34,860 nucleotides of DNA from a virus: IMG/VR virus record IMGVR_UViG_3300031918_000095, positions 1-34,860 of that record, one strand, 5' to 3'. Of this stretch, positions 8,436-17,041 are shown one piece after another. The notes below the pieces were generated by a model. The model searched no databases. It saw nothing but the letters and a program-made list of their open reading frames with translations, and was not told the origin of the DNA. The position numbers and the translations under genes were made by a program. Every line of letters starts with the position of its first letter. Position 1 is the stretch's first letter.

Positions 8436-9109
8436 GTTTAGGAGAATTTATACCATCATCAAATACAAAGTTACTTTTGCACCTTAATGGGAGTAGTGTA
8501 GATTCGTCAGGTCTAGGAAATTCGGGAACAGACACAGCAATTACATATTCCCAAGCTAATGGAAAATTTGGACAGGGGGCAGGGTTTAATGGGAGTAGTA
8601 GTAAAATAATAGTTGGAACAGGATTAAATACTGCATTAATTAGTAATGCCTGGACAATTTCACTTTGGTTAAAACCAACAGCTGTAAATATTTTTGATAT
8701 ATTTATGGCTAATGACCACAATAGCGGAGCAAGACAGTTCGCATTAAGTTATGGAGAAGATAGTGGTGGTGGCGAAATAACTACTGGAAAATTATCCTTT
8801 GAAAGAGCTGGCATTCCTATTTTATATGATAGTGGAGTAGCTCTAACAACAAATTGGAATCATACAGTTCTAACTTATAATGGAACAAATTTAATTTCTT
8901 ATATAAATGGTAATTTTAATACTACAACTGCGATGTCGGCCTTACCAACATCAGCAAATTCTGTCTATTTAGGACAGAGACAGTACCCAACCGCAGAAAG
9001 ATTTTATACAGGTAATATGGATGAAGTAATAATAGAAAATGTAGCTTGGAGTGCAGAGAAAGTTAAGAAGTATTATACTTATGCAAAAGGACGCTATGGA
9101 ATATGTTAA
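8432..9109 (+). CDS. LamG-domain virion adhesin
   Basis: 225 residues forming a single Laminin_G_3 domain: LLLHLNGSSVDSSGLGNSG at the start, GAGFNGSSSKI, a WTISLWLKP strand, W..TVLTYNG, then YTGNMDEVIIENVAWSAEKV at the end. This is the standard single-domain form, probably binding glycans at the virion surface. Its ATG overlaps the TGA stop of the inserted endonuclease. The original upstream neighbour was probably the tail fibre or the broken LamG gene. Confidence 0.8.
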   Translation: MSLGEFIPSSNTKLLLHLNGSSVDSSGLGNSGTDTAITYSQANGKFGQGAGFNGSSSKIIVGTGLNTALISNAWTISLWLKPTAVNIFDIFMANDHNSGARQFALSYGEDSGGGEITTGKLSFERAGIPILYDSGVALTTNWNHTVLTYNGTNLISYINGNFNTTTAMSALPTSANSVYLGQRQYPTAERFYTGNMDEVIIENVAWSAEKVKKYYTYAKGRYGIC

Positions 9110-9188
9110 AATAATAATAATCAGTTTAATAATATTAATAATAACTTACTTCGCAGGCAAATTTATCAACTGGGGATTAAACAAATAA
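9096..9188 (+). CDS. 30-residue membrane peptide
   Basis: Too short for routine callers. The frame MEYVKIIIISLIILIITYFA... is almost one continuous membrane span, followed by KFINWGLNK. It overlaps the end of the LamG gene by 14 bases in another frame and ends six bases before the next ATG, so it fits the tight spacing of the operon. It may be a lysis or membrane accessory peptide. Function unknown. Confidence 0.5.
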   Translation: MEYVKIIIISLIILIITYFAGKFINWGLNK

Positions 9189-9194
9189 AAACAT

Positions 9195-11297
9195 ATGGCA
9201 TATAGACTTGAAAACAACGACATAGTAATAGACGGATGGGAGAATGGAATAAGTGATAATCCTTATACTGGTATTTTTGATATGAGGAATGTAGATCCAA
9301 GTACTGTTCCAGGAGAAGTTTCTGTCGCAATGAAAACCGAAACTATGTACACTCAGGCAAGTATTGCTACTAAGTCTTATACAGTAGATGCTGGAACTGA
9401 TGTTTTTACTTATGATGGGATAGTCCCCCTAGAAGTAAATACTGCTATATATTTTGTAAACTCAGGAGGAGCAGTACCCGCAGGACTAACTGCATATCAA
9501 AAATATTACATTAAAACAATTCCAACTCCAACCACTTTTACTATTTCAACCTCAGCAGGTGGAACACAACAATTAGTGACAGATACAGGATCAGGAACAA
9601 ATACTTTTAATACTTGTGACATGGGTGTTCCTGTTTCATATACAAAGGTAGATATTCCTAATAGCGATTACAAGGTATGGTTTTGTCTAGACTCTAATAG
9701 TAGAGTTTGGGTATTAAATACCTATATTCTTTCTGGGGGAACAACCAACAAGTGGGTTTATTGTGCTGGTAGGTATGATGAATCCACAAATAATCAACTT
9801 GGACTCTTTAATATTTGTGGATGGAAAGGGTATTTATTTGCAACTACTGCAACAAGTATAGTATGTAAAAGAGTAGGAGACCCTACTAATAATAATTACC
9901 CATCATTATCGTACATAACAAGTTCTGCAGATAACTTTATAAGTAGTTGGACTGTGATCACATCTTCTTGGTCCTTTGTTAATAGACCGATAGTGGTAGA
10001 CCCTATAGATGGAAATTTAAGATTTGGATTACAGAATACATTAGGCTCATTGCTTCAAATTGCGGGGAAAACATTTCATCCTACTGCTGGAGCAGTTTCA
10101 GCCGCAGATGGGGCTACTACAAATGGAAGTACTACTATAACAACTACTACAAATTTCTTCACTTCCTCAATGGTAGGAAGTGTCATAACTGGAACAGGGA
10201 TACCCGCAGGAGCTATTATAACTGCACGAACTAGTTCTAAAATTGCAACAATTAGTGACACAGCTACTGCTTCAAACACAGGTCTAACATTTACTGTTCC
10301 TACTTCATGGACGTTCAATGCTTCATCTTTGACTCTTCAAAATGCGGATATGATTACAAGTCTAGAGTTTCAAGGACAGTCAATTTTAATTGGAGCGTTA
10401 GGTAAATATATATATCCGTGGGATAGAATCTCTTTAGGTTATACAACCCCGATATATTTGTCCGAAAACTTCACTCAAAAAATGGTAACAGTAAATACTA
10501 CCACTTATGTATTTTGTGGGTATAAAGGGAGAATATATCAAACAAATGGTTCAAATGTATCTTTCTATAAACAAATGCCCCAACAGTTAAGTAAAACTGT
10601 TAATCCATACTACTTATTTAGTGATGCTGTTTATAATAGAAATAAACTTTATTTTGGAGTTCAATGTTTTACAAATGCAGGAGTAGTAATACCAGAATAC
10701 GGTGGGCTTTGGTGTATTGATTTAGAAACGGACGCACTCTTTCAAGTTGATATAACTACTAAAAATACTACCGCTGGATTTGTTTCTTCTTTATTACAGT
10801 ACGAATACAAGACTCAGTCTATGACTATGCCATTAGGTGATGGTTATGGCTTGATGATAGGATGGACCGCTACAAATTCAGTATCCTCTGCAGGTTTTGG
10901 TAGTGGCTATATTAGTGCCGAATGGAATGGATCATCTCCTACATATGGAGGTACAGATAAAGGTATCTCAGTTCCTTACTCTGGAGGAGAGTCTTATATA
11001 GTATCAGATCTTATTCCAGTAGGACAACTCAAGACCAAGAGAACATTTGAAAACCTAGAATACAAACTGTCTACTCCTTTAGTTTCGGGAGAATCAGTAA
11101 CACTTTCATATCGAACAGATATTAATTCAGCGTTCACAGATGTCCCAATAACTTCAGGTGGAGGAGTGGGAGATGTGTCTGGGCTCACTGATACCGTAAA
11201 CTTTGAAAATGCACAATGGGTGCAGATTAAAGCTACAATGACAAGTACCTCAACCACACCAAGTTTTGTAAGAATTAAAGAAATTAGAATACGATAA
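9195..11297 (+). CDS. Putative tail nozzle/tubular protein
   Basis: 700 residues, beta-rich, opening MAYRLENNDIVIDGWENGI. It contains repeated propeller-like strands (Trp-Val-Tyr-Cys-Ala-Gly; Gly-Leu-Phe-Asn-Ile-Cys-Gly-Trp) and an inserted small domain at about 300-370 (Thr-Asn-Gly-Ser-Thr-Thr-Ile through Gly-Leu-Thr-Phe-Thr-Val). It sits with a smaller adaptor-like gene and a PG-binding ejection protein. In podoviruses the large beta-propeller nozzle (T7 gp12, P22 gp10 type) occupies this position. The role comes from size, fold impression and neighbours; no diagnostic motif is present. Confidence 0.55.
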   Translation: MAYRLENNDIVIDGWENGISDNPYTGIFDMRNVDPSTVPGEVSVAMKTETMYTQASIATKSYTVDAGTDVFTYDGIVPLEVNTAIYFVNSGGAVPAGLTAYQKYYIKTIPTPTTFTISTSAGGTQQLVTDTGSGTNTFNTCDMGVPVSYTKVDIPNSDYKVWFCLDSNSRVWVLNTYILSGGTTNKWVYCAGRYDESTNNQLGLFNICGWKGYLFATTATSIVCKRVGDPTNNNYPSLSYITSSADNFISSWTVITSSWSFVNRPIVVDPIDGNLRFGLQNTLGSLLQIAGKTFHPTAGAVSAADGATTNGSTTITTTTNFFTSSMVGSVITGTGIPAGAIITARTSSKIATISDTATASNTGLTFTVPTSWTFNASSLTLQNADMITSLEFQGQSILIGALGKYIYPWDRISLGYTTPIYLSENFTQKMVTVNTTTYVFCGYKGRIYQTNGSNVSFYKQMPQQLSKTVNPYYLFSDAVYNRNKLYFGVQCFTNAGVVIPEYGGLWCIDLETDALFQVDITTKNTTAGFVSSLLQYEYKTQSMTMPLGDGYGLMIGWTATNSVSSAGFGSGYISAEWNGSSPTYGGTDKGISVPYSGGESYIVSDLIPVGQLKTKRTFENLEYKLSTPLVSGESVTLSYRTDINSAFTDVPITSGGGVGDVSGLTDTVNFENAQWVQIKATMTSTSTTPSFVRIKEIRIR

Positions 11298-11298
11298 T

Positions 11299-11904
11299 AT
11301 GGATGAATACATAACAAAAAAAGATGCAGAAAAGATGGTACAAGATGGCATAAATTCTTATATGAATGCCAAGCAATTTACTTTGTCTAAAATTCCTGCA
11401 CACAAACATAATGGCCTAGACGTACAAAAAATAGAGGAAAATGATTTACTCCCAGCTAATCAATACTTTATGAATTGGGTCTCTACTACAAGTGAGGTTT
11501 TTACAATATCAAAAATACCAAATTTTAGTCTCCTAACATTTTATGGAGTAGCTACGAATGGTGCTTATGGAGGTGGACCTTATAATGAAAAAGCTACAAT
11601 AGCAGGAGAGGCTCGAGTTGGAAAAGTTTTTAGTATTGATACTGCAAGCGGACAAGATTATTACTCTAGTGGTAATACAATTTCAAACTTTTCTCAGGCT
11701 TGTACTTCTGCTTATACTGACGTAACTTCATTATCAAAACAATTTGTTTCCTCTTCAGCTGCATATTTTGCTTTCGTAGATAGTACTGGAGCAGGAAATA
11801 CTGTAGCTTCGGCTAAAATTACTGCCATCACTGAGACTTCTATTGAAATAACAGTAGCAATAACATCAAATTGGTATATCAGAGGATTCTTATTCCTATC
11901 ATAG
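11299..11904 (+). CDS. Tail-associated protein, HKHNG motif
   Basis: 201 residues. The N-terminal helix (about 1-30) leads to IPAHKHNGLDVQKI, a short motif often seen at the base of small phage fibre proteins, then a compact beta domain rich in Ser/Thr/Ala. Its ATG comes one base after the stop of the nozzle-like gene, suggesting translational coupling. It is probably a short fibre or a plug attached to the nozzle. Ends in TAG. Confidence 0.5.
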   Translation: MDEYITKKDAEKMVQDGINSYMNAKQFTLSKIPAHKHNGLDVQKIEENDLLPANQYFMNWVSTTSEVFTISKIPNFSLLTFYGVATNGAYGGGPYNEKATIAGEARVGKVFSIDTASGQDYYSSGNTISNFSQACTSAYTDVTSLSKQFVSSSAAYFAFVDSTGAGNTVASAKITAITETSIEITVAITSNWYIRGFLFLS

Positions 11905-11905
11905 T

Positions 11906-11934
11906 TTTACATTATTATTATTTAATTATACAAT
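11906..11934 (+). promoter_or_regulatory. Sigma-70 promoter, leaderless spacing
   Basis: TTTACA (11906-11911), a 17-bp spacer and TACAAT (11929-11934). The ATG of the next gene (11941) lies exactly where transcription should begin, seven bases past the -10 box. It fits a late promoter driving the adaptor, ejection and lytic-enzyme genes. Confidence 0.55.
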
Positions 11935-11940
11935 ACATAT

Positions 11941-12834
11941 ATGAGAAGTTACACAGAAAGAAGAAACACATGGGGGAAACTTACTGCCAACACATCGACA
12001 GATAATTTGGCGTTAGGTGATCAACTTATGAACGATGCAGATCGTTATTTAATAACAAAGTATTTCTTCAATGAAAGAAGTGCTGTTGTTCCAGGGGGAA
12101 CTGTTGCAAGTCAACAGGACTATGATTTACCATTTAATATTAAAACATTGATAAGTGTTTACGTCTCTGTAGGGAATATACGCTATCAACTTACAGAGGC
12201 TCCAAATAGACAATTCTGGGATTCATTAAACTTCGTCCCTTACACTTCAGATATCCCACAATTTTATTATATTTATAATAAAAAGTTGTATGTCTTTCCA
12301 ACCCCTGCATCAAGTGCAAATCCTATTACCTACAACTTTAAAGCAAGAATTAAAGACTTGAGTGTCGCTGATTATGTTGCAGGAACTGCTTACGTTACAA
12401 CAGGAACTACCACCATAACAGGAGTAGGAACAACTTGGACTCCTACAATGGCAGGCAGATGGATTCGAATAACTCAACCTACAGGAGACGGAGAATGGTA
12501 TGAAATAGCTTCCTCATCTTCTACGACCTCTATAACTCTAGTAAATCAATACCAGGGACCTACCATTTTAGTTGGCGCTGCGAGTGCTTACACAATTGGT
12601 GAAATGTCTATCCTAGCAGAAGATTATCAAGACCTCCCACTTTATAGAGCGTTGAGTATTTACTTTACTTCCCGTGTCCCAGATCCAACCCGCGCATCTT
12701 CTTACTTAGATTTATGGAACTCTGGAATAGAACAATTAGACGCAGAATTTGGCTCCAAGTCGTGGTCCGTGGCGATTACCCCCGCAGATCAAGAAGTCAA
12801 CAACCCTAACTTATTTACTAGAAGTTTATCTTAA
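11941..12834 (+). CDS. Head-tail adaptor/tubular protein-like
   Basis: 297 residues. The start, RSYTERRNTWGKLTANTS, leads into a helical region, then a strand-rich middle with an inserted immunoglobulin-like element (about 145-215: TTGTTTITGVGTTWTP ... GDGEWYEIASSSSTTSI). The C-terminus is helical (DLWNSGIEQLDAEFGS). This helix / beta-insert / helix arrangement is typical of the ring adaptor below the portal in short-tailed phages (P22 gp4 or T7 gp11 roles). The insertion resembles the one in the 700-residue neighbour. Role inferred from context. Confidence 0.55.
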   Translation: MRSYTERRNTWGKLTANTSTDNLALGDQLMNDADRYLITKYFFNERSAVVPGGTVASQQDYDLPFNIKTLISVYVSVGNIRYQLTEAPNRQFWDSLNFVPYTSDIPQFYYIYNKKLYVFPTPASSANPITYNFKARIKDLSVADYVAGTAYVTTGTTTITGVGTTWTPTMAGRWIRITQPTGDGEWYEIASSSSTTSITLVNQYQGPTILVGAASAYTIGEMSILAEDYQDLPLYRALSIYFTSRVPDPTRASSYLDLWNSGIEQLDAEFGSKSWSVAITPADQEVNNPNLFTRSLS

Positions 12835-12840
12835 TAATAT

Positions 12841-14472
12841 ATGGCAACATTTAATACCGATCCAAACCAAATGAATAAAACAGCTCCAACCCTACCCAAC
12901 TTGGGGTTATCTGTGAAATCTTATCAAGACCCAGCTTTGACTACACCTCCAAAGGCTAAAATATCTATGGGGGTCCAGGCAAAAGCTCCAGTCTTGAATA
13001 TTGATCCTAAACAGTCAGTTCTTCCCGCGAATCAAACTGTTCAACCAGTAAAAACTACCTCAACCACTTCTAAAGTGGACCAGAGTGTTTTATCCCAACA
13101 GAAGGCTCTAAACGCTAAAGGGGCAAACCTTGTCGAGGATGGAATAATGGGACCTAAAACTCAGGCGGCAATAAAGCAATACAGTACTCCTACGGTTAAT
13201 CCAACTCCAGTAGTTTCTACATGGCAAAACTTCAAACCAACAGTCACCCCAGAGGCTACAACCCCCGTAAAAACGTCCACAACGCCCGTAGGCGCAGATA
13301 TATCGAATACTGGACTACTAGGCACTCTAGCAGGTAAAGGGACCACTCCTATCGCGCAATTCACAGAAAAGAACAAGTCTATAGAAGATATTTCTCAAAA
13401 AATTGCTGACTTAGATAAGGCTCAGGCGGATCAACTTGCGGCTATTGGACTGGAACCAGGAACAATAGAATATAAAGAGGGTAAGGGAAGAGTTCTTCAA
13501 CAGCAATATTTAGACCAAAAAAATGCTCTTACTGGACAGTTAAATGCTCTTACTGGACAGTTAGGAGCTTTAAATACCCAGCAAGGACTACAAACAGGAG
13601 CTATACAGTCAGCATTGAGTGCCTCACAACCAACAATGCAATTTGGTATGCTTACAAATCCTCAGACAGGTAAGGCTATTGATCCAACCATACTTAATTC
13701 CGCTATATCCTCCGTACAACAATATCTTAATGCTGGTACTGATATAAAAGATCCAGCTGTCCAAGCTATTTTACAACCATTAGGCTTAGCTGGATCTATC
13801 TCACTTCAAGCTGCTATGAATCAAATGACGGGTCAAGGATTTAATCCAACAGCCCAAAGTACACAAACACAGACCAGTATGGGTATAGGGGCAAATTTGC
13901 AAGAACAAGGCGCTCAACTTTCAACTACAATGGGACAGTTCGAAGCAGTCGCTCCCCAGGTAATAAACTTCCTTGATACTGCGGGGATAAACAATTCTAG
14001 TTCTCCCTGGGTAAACAAAACAATTAAAGACTACATTGCTGCTAATATGACTCCAGATAATGCCGCTATCGTGAACTCAATGTTTAATGAATTGAAACTA
14101 ACCTCAGCTCAAATCTTGGGAAGAAGTGGTCAGCTTACTCCAACCGAAGTAACAAACATGGTAAATAGTGCAGACCTTTCAAACCTTAACCCAGCTCAAC
14201 TTAAAAATTATGTAACAGCTATAAATAATCTTGGAAATACAACTCTCCAAAATTTCCAGACAAAGCAATCAGACGCTTATGGAACTTCTGGTGGATATGG
14301 TGGAACTCCAGCAGTAACAGGAACTCCATACTCTTATGGACAAGTTAACTCTGGGGCTGCTACGGGACTTGGAACCGCTGTAGGTTTAATCCCCGCTATC
14401 TTAGGAGGTATTGGTGCTTCAAAACTAGGCACAGGAGTATCTGGATTATTTAGTAAAATATTTAATAGATAA
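12841..14472 (+). CDS. Internal virion/ejection-like protein, PG-binding motif
   Basis: 543 residues. Residues 81-114 form a peptidoglycan-binding-1 repeat (SVLSQQKALNAKGANLVEDG, then IMGPKTQAAIKQY). The Pro/Thr-rich flanks look like linkers. Gln/Leu-rich coiled-coil segments occupy about 175-260, including a seven-residue motif NALTGQL repeated in tandem. The C-terminus (about 505-530) is a Gly/Leu/Ile membrane-seeking helix. A protein that binds wall, forms coils and inserts in membrane, followed by a transglycosylase gene, fits a podovirus ejection protein. The start is preceded by TAATAT. Confidence 0.6.
   Translation: MATFNTDPNQMNKTAPTLPNLGLSVKSYQDPALTTPPKAKISMGVQAKAPVLNIDPKQSVLPANQTVQPVKTTSTTSKVDQSVLSQQKALNAKGANLVEDGIMGPKTQAAIKQYSTPTVNPTPVVSTWQNFKPTVTPEATTPVKTSTTPVGADISNTGLLGTLAGKGTTPIAQFTEKNKSIEDISQKIADLDKAQADQLAAIGLEPGTIEYKEGKGRVLQQQYLDQKNALTGQLNALTGQLGALNTQQGLQTGAIQSALSASQPTMQFGMLTNPQTGKAIDPTILNSAISSVQQYLNAGTDIKDPAVQAILQPLGLAGSISLQAAMNQMTGQGFNPTAQSTQTQTSMGIGANLQEQGAQLSTTMGQFEAVAPQVINFLDTAGINNSSSPWVNKTIKDYIAANMTPDNAAIVNSMFNELKLTSAQILGRSGQLTPTEVTNMVNSADLSNLNPAQLKNYVTAINNLGNTTLQNFQTKQSDAYGTSGGYGGTPAVTGTPYSYGQVNSGAATGLGTAVGLIPAILGGIGASKLGTGVSGLFSKIFNR
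13521..13562 (+). repeat. Tandem 21-bp repeat, two copies
   Basis: Two identical, adjacent 21-bp units, 13521-13541 and 13542-13562. Each encodes seven residues, NALTGQL, in the coiled-coil part of the ejection-like protein. Exact identity suggests a recent slippage duplication that adds one heptad to the coil. Confidence 0.9.
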
Positions 14473-14475
14473 TAT

Positions 14476-15048
14476 ATGGACAAAGAACAAAAAATAAACG
14501 CAATAGTGAAAGCCATAGGTTACGCTGAAAACGGAGGTAAGCCTGACACTAGTAAATTAAAAGCTGGAAAGACTGGAGAATTAAAGTCAATCTTCCAGTT
14601 TACTCCTAGCACTTGGAGGGGTTATTCGAAAGAAGTATTCGGTAAAGAAATGCCTCTTACCCCAGATAATGAAACTTATGTAGTATCAAATAAAGTATCT
14701 AAATGGCTTGATAAAGGGTGGGATACAAAACAAATCGCCTCAGCCTGGAATGCAGGAGAAGGCGAAAAAGACGCGCATACTGGTAAGTTTTCTGATGGAT
14801 CACCATCTAGGAGTATCAATAAGAAGTATAACGTTAGATTTGATGTTCCTTCATATGCTAGCAAAGTAGATAGTTACGCTACAAGTTTCTTAAAAGGAGA
14901 CAACCAACAAGCTAAACCAACTTCAAATACTTCTAATCCAATGGATACAATTAAACAGTTACTTCAGATTTCTAGTTCAAAGGGAGAGATGGCCCAAGCT
15001 CCAAAACAAACTGGTGGTCTAATGCAAGGACTTGCTGGGAAGGTTTAA
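14476..15048 (+). CDS. Virion lytic transglycosylase/lysozyme-like enzyme
   Basis: 190 residues. The lysozyme-like fold is marked by the likely catalytic Glu18 in IGYAENGGK, then GELKSIFQFTPSTWRGYS (about 34-51) matching the SLT-type (S/G)xxQ(F/I)xPxTW motif, and IASAWNAGEG (about 85-94). It should cleave the glycan backbone. The tail (about 140-190) is disordered and Gln/Ser-rich. It immediately follows the PG-binding ejection-like protein, which suggests wall drilling during DNA entry instead of, or besides, final lysis. Last gene of the rightward structural cluster. Confidence 0.75.
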   Translation: MDKEQKINAIVKAIGYAENGGKPDTSKLKAGKTGELKSIFQFTPSTWRGYSKEVFGKEMPLTPDNETYVVSNKVSKWLDKGWDTKQIASAWNAGEGEKDAHTGKFSDGSPSRSINKKYNVRFDVPSYASKVDSYATSFLKGDNQQAKPTSNTSNPMDTIKQLLQISSSKGEMAQAPKQTGGLMQGLAGKV

Positions 15049-15105
15049 TTTTTTATCCCTCATACTAGTTAACATATAAGCTAATATAAAAATTAGTATT
15101 TTCAT
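15019..15105 (-). CDS. Possible 28-residue membrane peptide
   Basis: The frame starts MKILIFILAYMLTSMRDKK after the AATTAT-ATG context used by its neighbours. The first 14 residues are hydrophobic. Its 3' end overlaps the end of the lytic-enzyme gene on the other strand by 30 bases. It is plausible as the last cistron of the leftward operon, but so short that it could be chance. Confidence 0.3.
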   Translation of the reverse strand: MKILIFILAYMLTSMRDKKLNLPSKSLH

Positions 15106-15109
15106 ATAA

Positions 15110-15208
15110 TTATACCCAATGTTGGGTGCATCTAAATACTAGGTGATACATTGTAGTCATCATTCCCAGCGCGACAAATATTATTATAATTGTTTGATAT
15201 TTTTTCAT
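15110..15208 (-). CDS. 32-residue single-span membrane peptide
   Basis: Sequence pattern: MKKYQTIIIIFVALGMM then a short polar end (YHLVFRCTQHWV). A positive start and one span suggest an inner-membrane peptide. The start follows the previous stop by two bases (TAAATATG). Its role is unknown. It belongs to a series of tiny membrane peptides in this operon. Confidence 0.5.
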   Translation of the reverse strand: MKKYQTIIIIFVALGMMTTMYHLVFRCTQHWV

Positions 15209-15210
15209 AT

Positions 15211-15360
15211 TTATTTCTTCTTAATTTTAAATCCTCTCCCTTCATCACTGCAAATCTTATCACAATACTTCCGACCTCTAAGGTATTCCTTTTCAGGCAC
15301 AGTAAATTCCTTGTTACAGTTAGCACATATTAGGGATACTTTTATGTATGAGCGGGGCAT
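15211..15360 (-). CDS. 49-residue zinc-ribbon protein
   Basis: Two Cys pairs, ICANC (12-16) and YCDKIC (33-38), separated by about 17 residues, form a treble-clef/zinc-ribbon pattern; the C-terminus is basic (GFKIKKK). Such mini-ribbons often bind nucleic acid or proteins. The NUMOD3 endonuclease of this phage carries a similar Cys module at its N-terminus, so the two may share ancestry. The gene lies upstream of a membrane peptide in the same operon. Confidence 0.65.
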   Translation of the reverse strand: MPRSYIKVSLICANCNKEFTVPEKEYLRGRKYCDKICSDEGRGFKIKKK

Positions 15361-15386
15361 ATAATTTATCTACTCTATGGGGGAAA

Positions 15387-15728
15387 TTACTTCTTTTTAC
15401 CCTTATTTTTAACTATTAAAGTTGCTTCACTTAATATTGCCTCAACATTGCTAATCTTTTCTTTTTCTATATCTTTTAAGTATTTTTCTAATTCATCAAA
15501 TGCTTCTTTTATAGCATACTCAATTCCGTGCAATACATTTAACCAACCATTTCTATACTCCACACCTCTACCAATAAATACATATTCCATCTTTTCCCAA
15601 TCACTTGGTATACCATTCATTATATTTTTAGCTCGGACTAACGAAACTTCTTTTTTATCATAGTCAGTTTTTATTGATACTTTTATATCTCCATAGAGAT
15701 AAGATTTTATTTCTATATGTTTAATCAT
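15387..15728 (-). CDS. Hypothetical protein, 113 aa
   Basis: Mixed alpha/beta. The first half has strands (IEIKSYLYGDIKVSI, YVFIGRGVEYRN). The second half is a charged helix (IKEAFDELEKYLKDIEKEKI). The end is Lys-rich (VKNKGKKK). No known family is recognised. It is part of the leftward operon; the start is preceded by an A/T-rich stretch with no Shine-Dalgarno sequence. Confidence 0.6.
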   Translation of the reverse strand: MIKHIEIKSYLYGDIKVSIKTDYDKKEVSLVRAKNIMNGIPSDWEKMEYVFIGRGVEYRNGWLNVLHGIEYAIKEAFDELEKYLKDIEKEKISNVEAILSEATLIVKNKGKKK

Positions 15729-15738
15729 ATTCTTCCCC

Positions 15739-15924
15739 CTATTTTATTGAGCTAGGGGATTGCTCGTTAGTTGATAATGGCTTACCATTTATAGTTATTG
15801 TAATATCTTTATCTACTCCAACCATTTTTTTCATAAATTCAGATAATCTAAAAGCATCACAATATTTTCTATGTTTTCCATTAGGTGTTTTATCACATAT
15901 ACAATCTTTTAAATTTCCTTTCAT
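15739..15924 (-). CDS. Small Cys-containing hypothetical protein
   Basis: 61 residues beginning MKGNLKDCICDKTPNGKHRKYC, with three Cys (positions 8, 10 and 22) and several His/Lys that could bind a metal. A short acidic/hydrophobic C-terminal part follows. The gene ends in TAG, ten bases before the next ATG. Possibly a DNA- or protein-binding accessory factor; function unknown. Confidence 0.55.
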   Translation of the reverse strand: MKGNLKDCICDKTPNGKHRKYCDAFRLSEFMKKMVGVDKDITITINGKPLSTNEQSPSSIK

Positions 15925-15934
15925 ATCTCCTTGC

Positions 15935-16564
15935 TTAATTACTGTTATTTATAATGTTTCTAGCTTTTATAAGCCAATCCCAACCTGATTGTCTTTTATC
16001 TAACAGAGTATTTGCAAATTCTTTCATTAAATCTTGAATCTCCTTAATCATTTCCTGTTTAATTTTGGAGGATTGAGAAGAGAGGAGGGATTTGATAAAA
16101 GATTTTACTACTCTACTTGAAACAATGAACTGACCTTTTGCGTGAACCATTTCTTCAAACTCTATCTCCCATTCTTCCATCTCAGTACTCTCTGAGGTGA
16201 GGTTAGGGGTAGGTAAATAATCAAAGAACATCATTTCTCCTTCACATTCAGGACATTCATTACTATCTGATAGCCAAGTAGTGAACTCTCTTTTACATTC
16301 TCTACACATAGCTTTGATGTCCCTCTCATCTCTTTCTAGGGGAATGGACTGGGGTTCAAAGTTAGGACAGTTTGCTTCTACTTTTCCACAACAATCATCG
16401 TGGTTACATTCTCCATCACAACAGATATGTTTACTTACTTCTACTGATGGTTTATGACAAAGACAACATCTATTTCTACATTCCCCTTTAGCCCAAAATC
16501 TTGTAGTTTTTTCTTGATTACACATCACACAACATTCTTTTGATTTTTCGTTTGAGTTTTCCAT
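15935..16564 (-). CDS. Cys-rich multi-zinc-finger protein
   Basis: 209 residues. The first 130 hold about 20 Cys in paired motifs: CCVMC, CRNRCCLC, CCDGEC, CCGKVEANC, CRECK, CPEC. Together they should bind several zinc ions. The second half is a helical, charged segment (about 135-205) that may oligomerise. It could be a regulator or a host-protein decoy. Multi-ribbon proteins of this type are seen in phages, but no precise family is recognised. It is the largest member of the distal microprotein operon. Confidence 0.65.
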   Translation of the reverse strand: MENSNEKSKECCVMCNQEKTTRFWAKGECRNRCCLCHKPSVEVSKHICCDGECNHDDCCGKVEANCPNFEPQSIPLERDERDIKAMCRECKREFTTWLSDSNECPECEGEMMFFDYLPTPNLTSESTEMEEWEIEFEEMVHAKGQFIVSSRVVKSFIKSLLSSQSSKIKQEMIKEIQDLMKEFANTLLDKRQSGWDWLIKARNIINNSN

Positions 16565-16568
16565 ATAG

Positions 16569-16730
16569 TTATTTAATCTTACTAATCTTTACTTTAGAAA
16601 CTACTGCTGTTTTACATAGACCTTTATTTGCTGATTTTTCTGTAGGATATAAAAACCCTATTCTATTTTCTTCACTGCAATCGCATTGAACTAAAAACAT
16701 CTCCATTGGTAATTTTTTTATTCTTTTCAT
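16569..16730 (-). CDS. 53-residue CxC protein
   Basis: Basic N-terminus MKRIKKLPMEMFLVQCDCSE with a CDC pair (16-18) and a third Cys near residue 39. Beta strands are likely in the rest. Its ATG overlaps the TGA stop of the upstream membrane protein (ATGA). It sits just ahead of the multi-zinc-finger gene. Probably a small metal-binding protein; role unknown. Confidence 0.6.
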   Translation of the reverse strand: MKRIKKLPMEMFLVQCDCSEENRIGFLYPTEKSANKGLCKTAVVSKVKISKIK

Positions 16731-16855
16731 ATAGTTATTACTATTCCAAAACCTAATAATGCCACGACTATAGCACTTTTTGAATAAGATAATTCTAGTA
16801 AAATAATCTCCTCTCTACTCCACCAGTTGTTAAAAAATGTTATTGCTTTAATCAT
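16727..16855 (-). CDS. 42-residue C-terminal membrane protein
   Basis: The N-terminal 22 residues are amphipathic (FFNNWWSREEIILLEL). Residues about 26-42 form a hydrophobic span (SAIVVALLGFGIVITI). It ends in a TGA that overlaps the next ATG, which indicates translational coupling. A poly-TA stretch precedes the start codon. Confidence 0.5.
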   Translation of the reverse strand: MIKAITFFNNWWSREEIILLELSYSKSAIVVALLGFGIVITI

Positions 16856-16876
16856 ATATATATATATCTTTCCCTC

Positions 16877-17041
16877 TTAATCTATGAGGGGGGAGTTAGT
16901 TAGTAATAATTTCCCTTTTCCACCACAAGGGCATTTTTCTTTTGAAACAAACCAATTTTTGTTGCTCTTTTCTTCATCTTTTGGCATATCCTTTCCACAC
17001 TTATCACAAAGTATTTTAATTTCTATTTTAGGTTTCTTCAT
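16877..17041 (-). CDS. 54-residue zinc-ribbon protein
   Basis: Begins MKKPKIEIKILCDKCGKDMP and has a second Cys pair, CPCGGKG (37-43): a CxxC...CxC zinc ribbon with a basic surface. Start and end are set by an ATGA overlap with the preceding cistron. An opposite-strand frame in the same place is a shadow. Probably nucleic-acid or protein binding. Confidence 0.65.
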   Translation of the reverse strand: MKKPKIEIKILCDKCGKDMPKDEEKSNKNWFVSKEKCPCGGKGKLLLTNSPLID

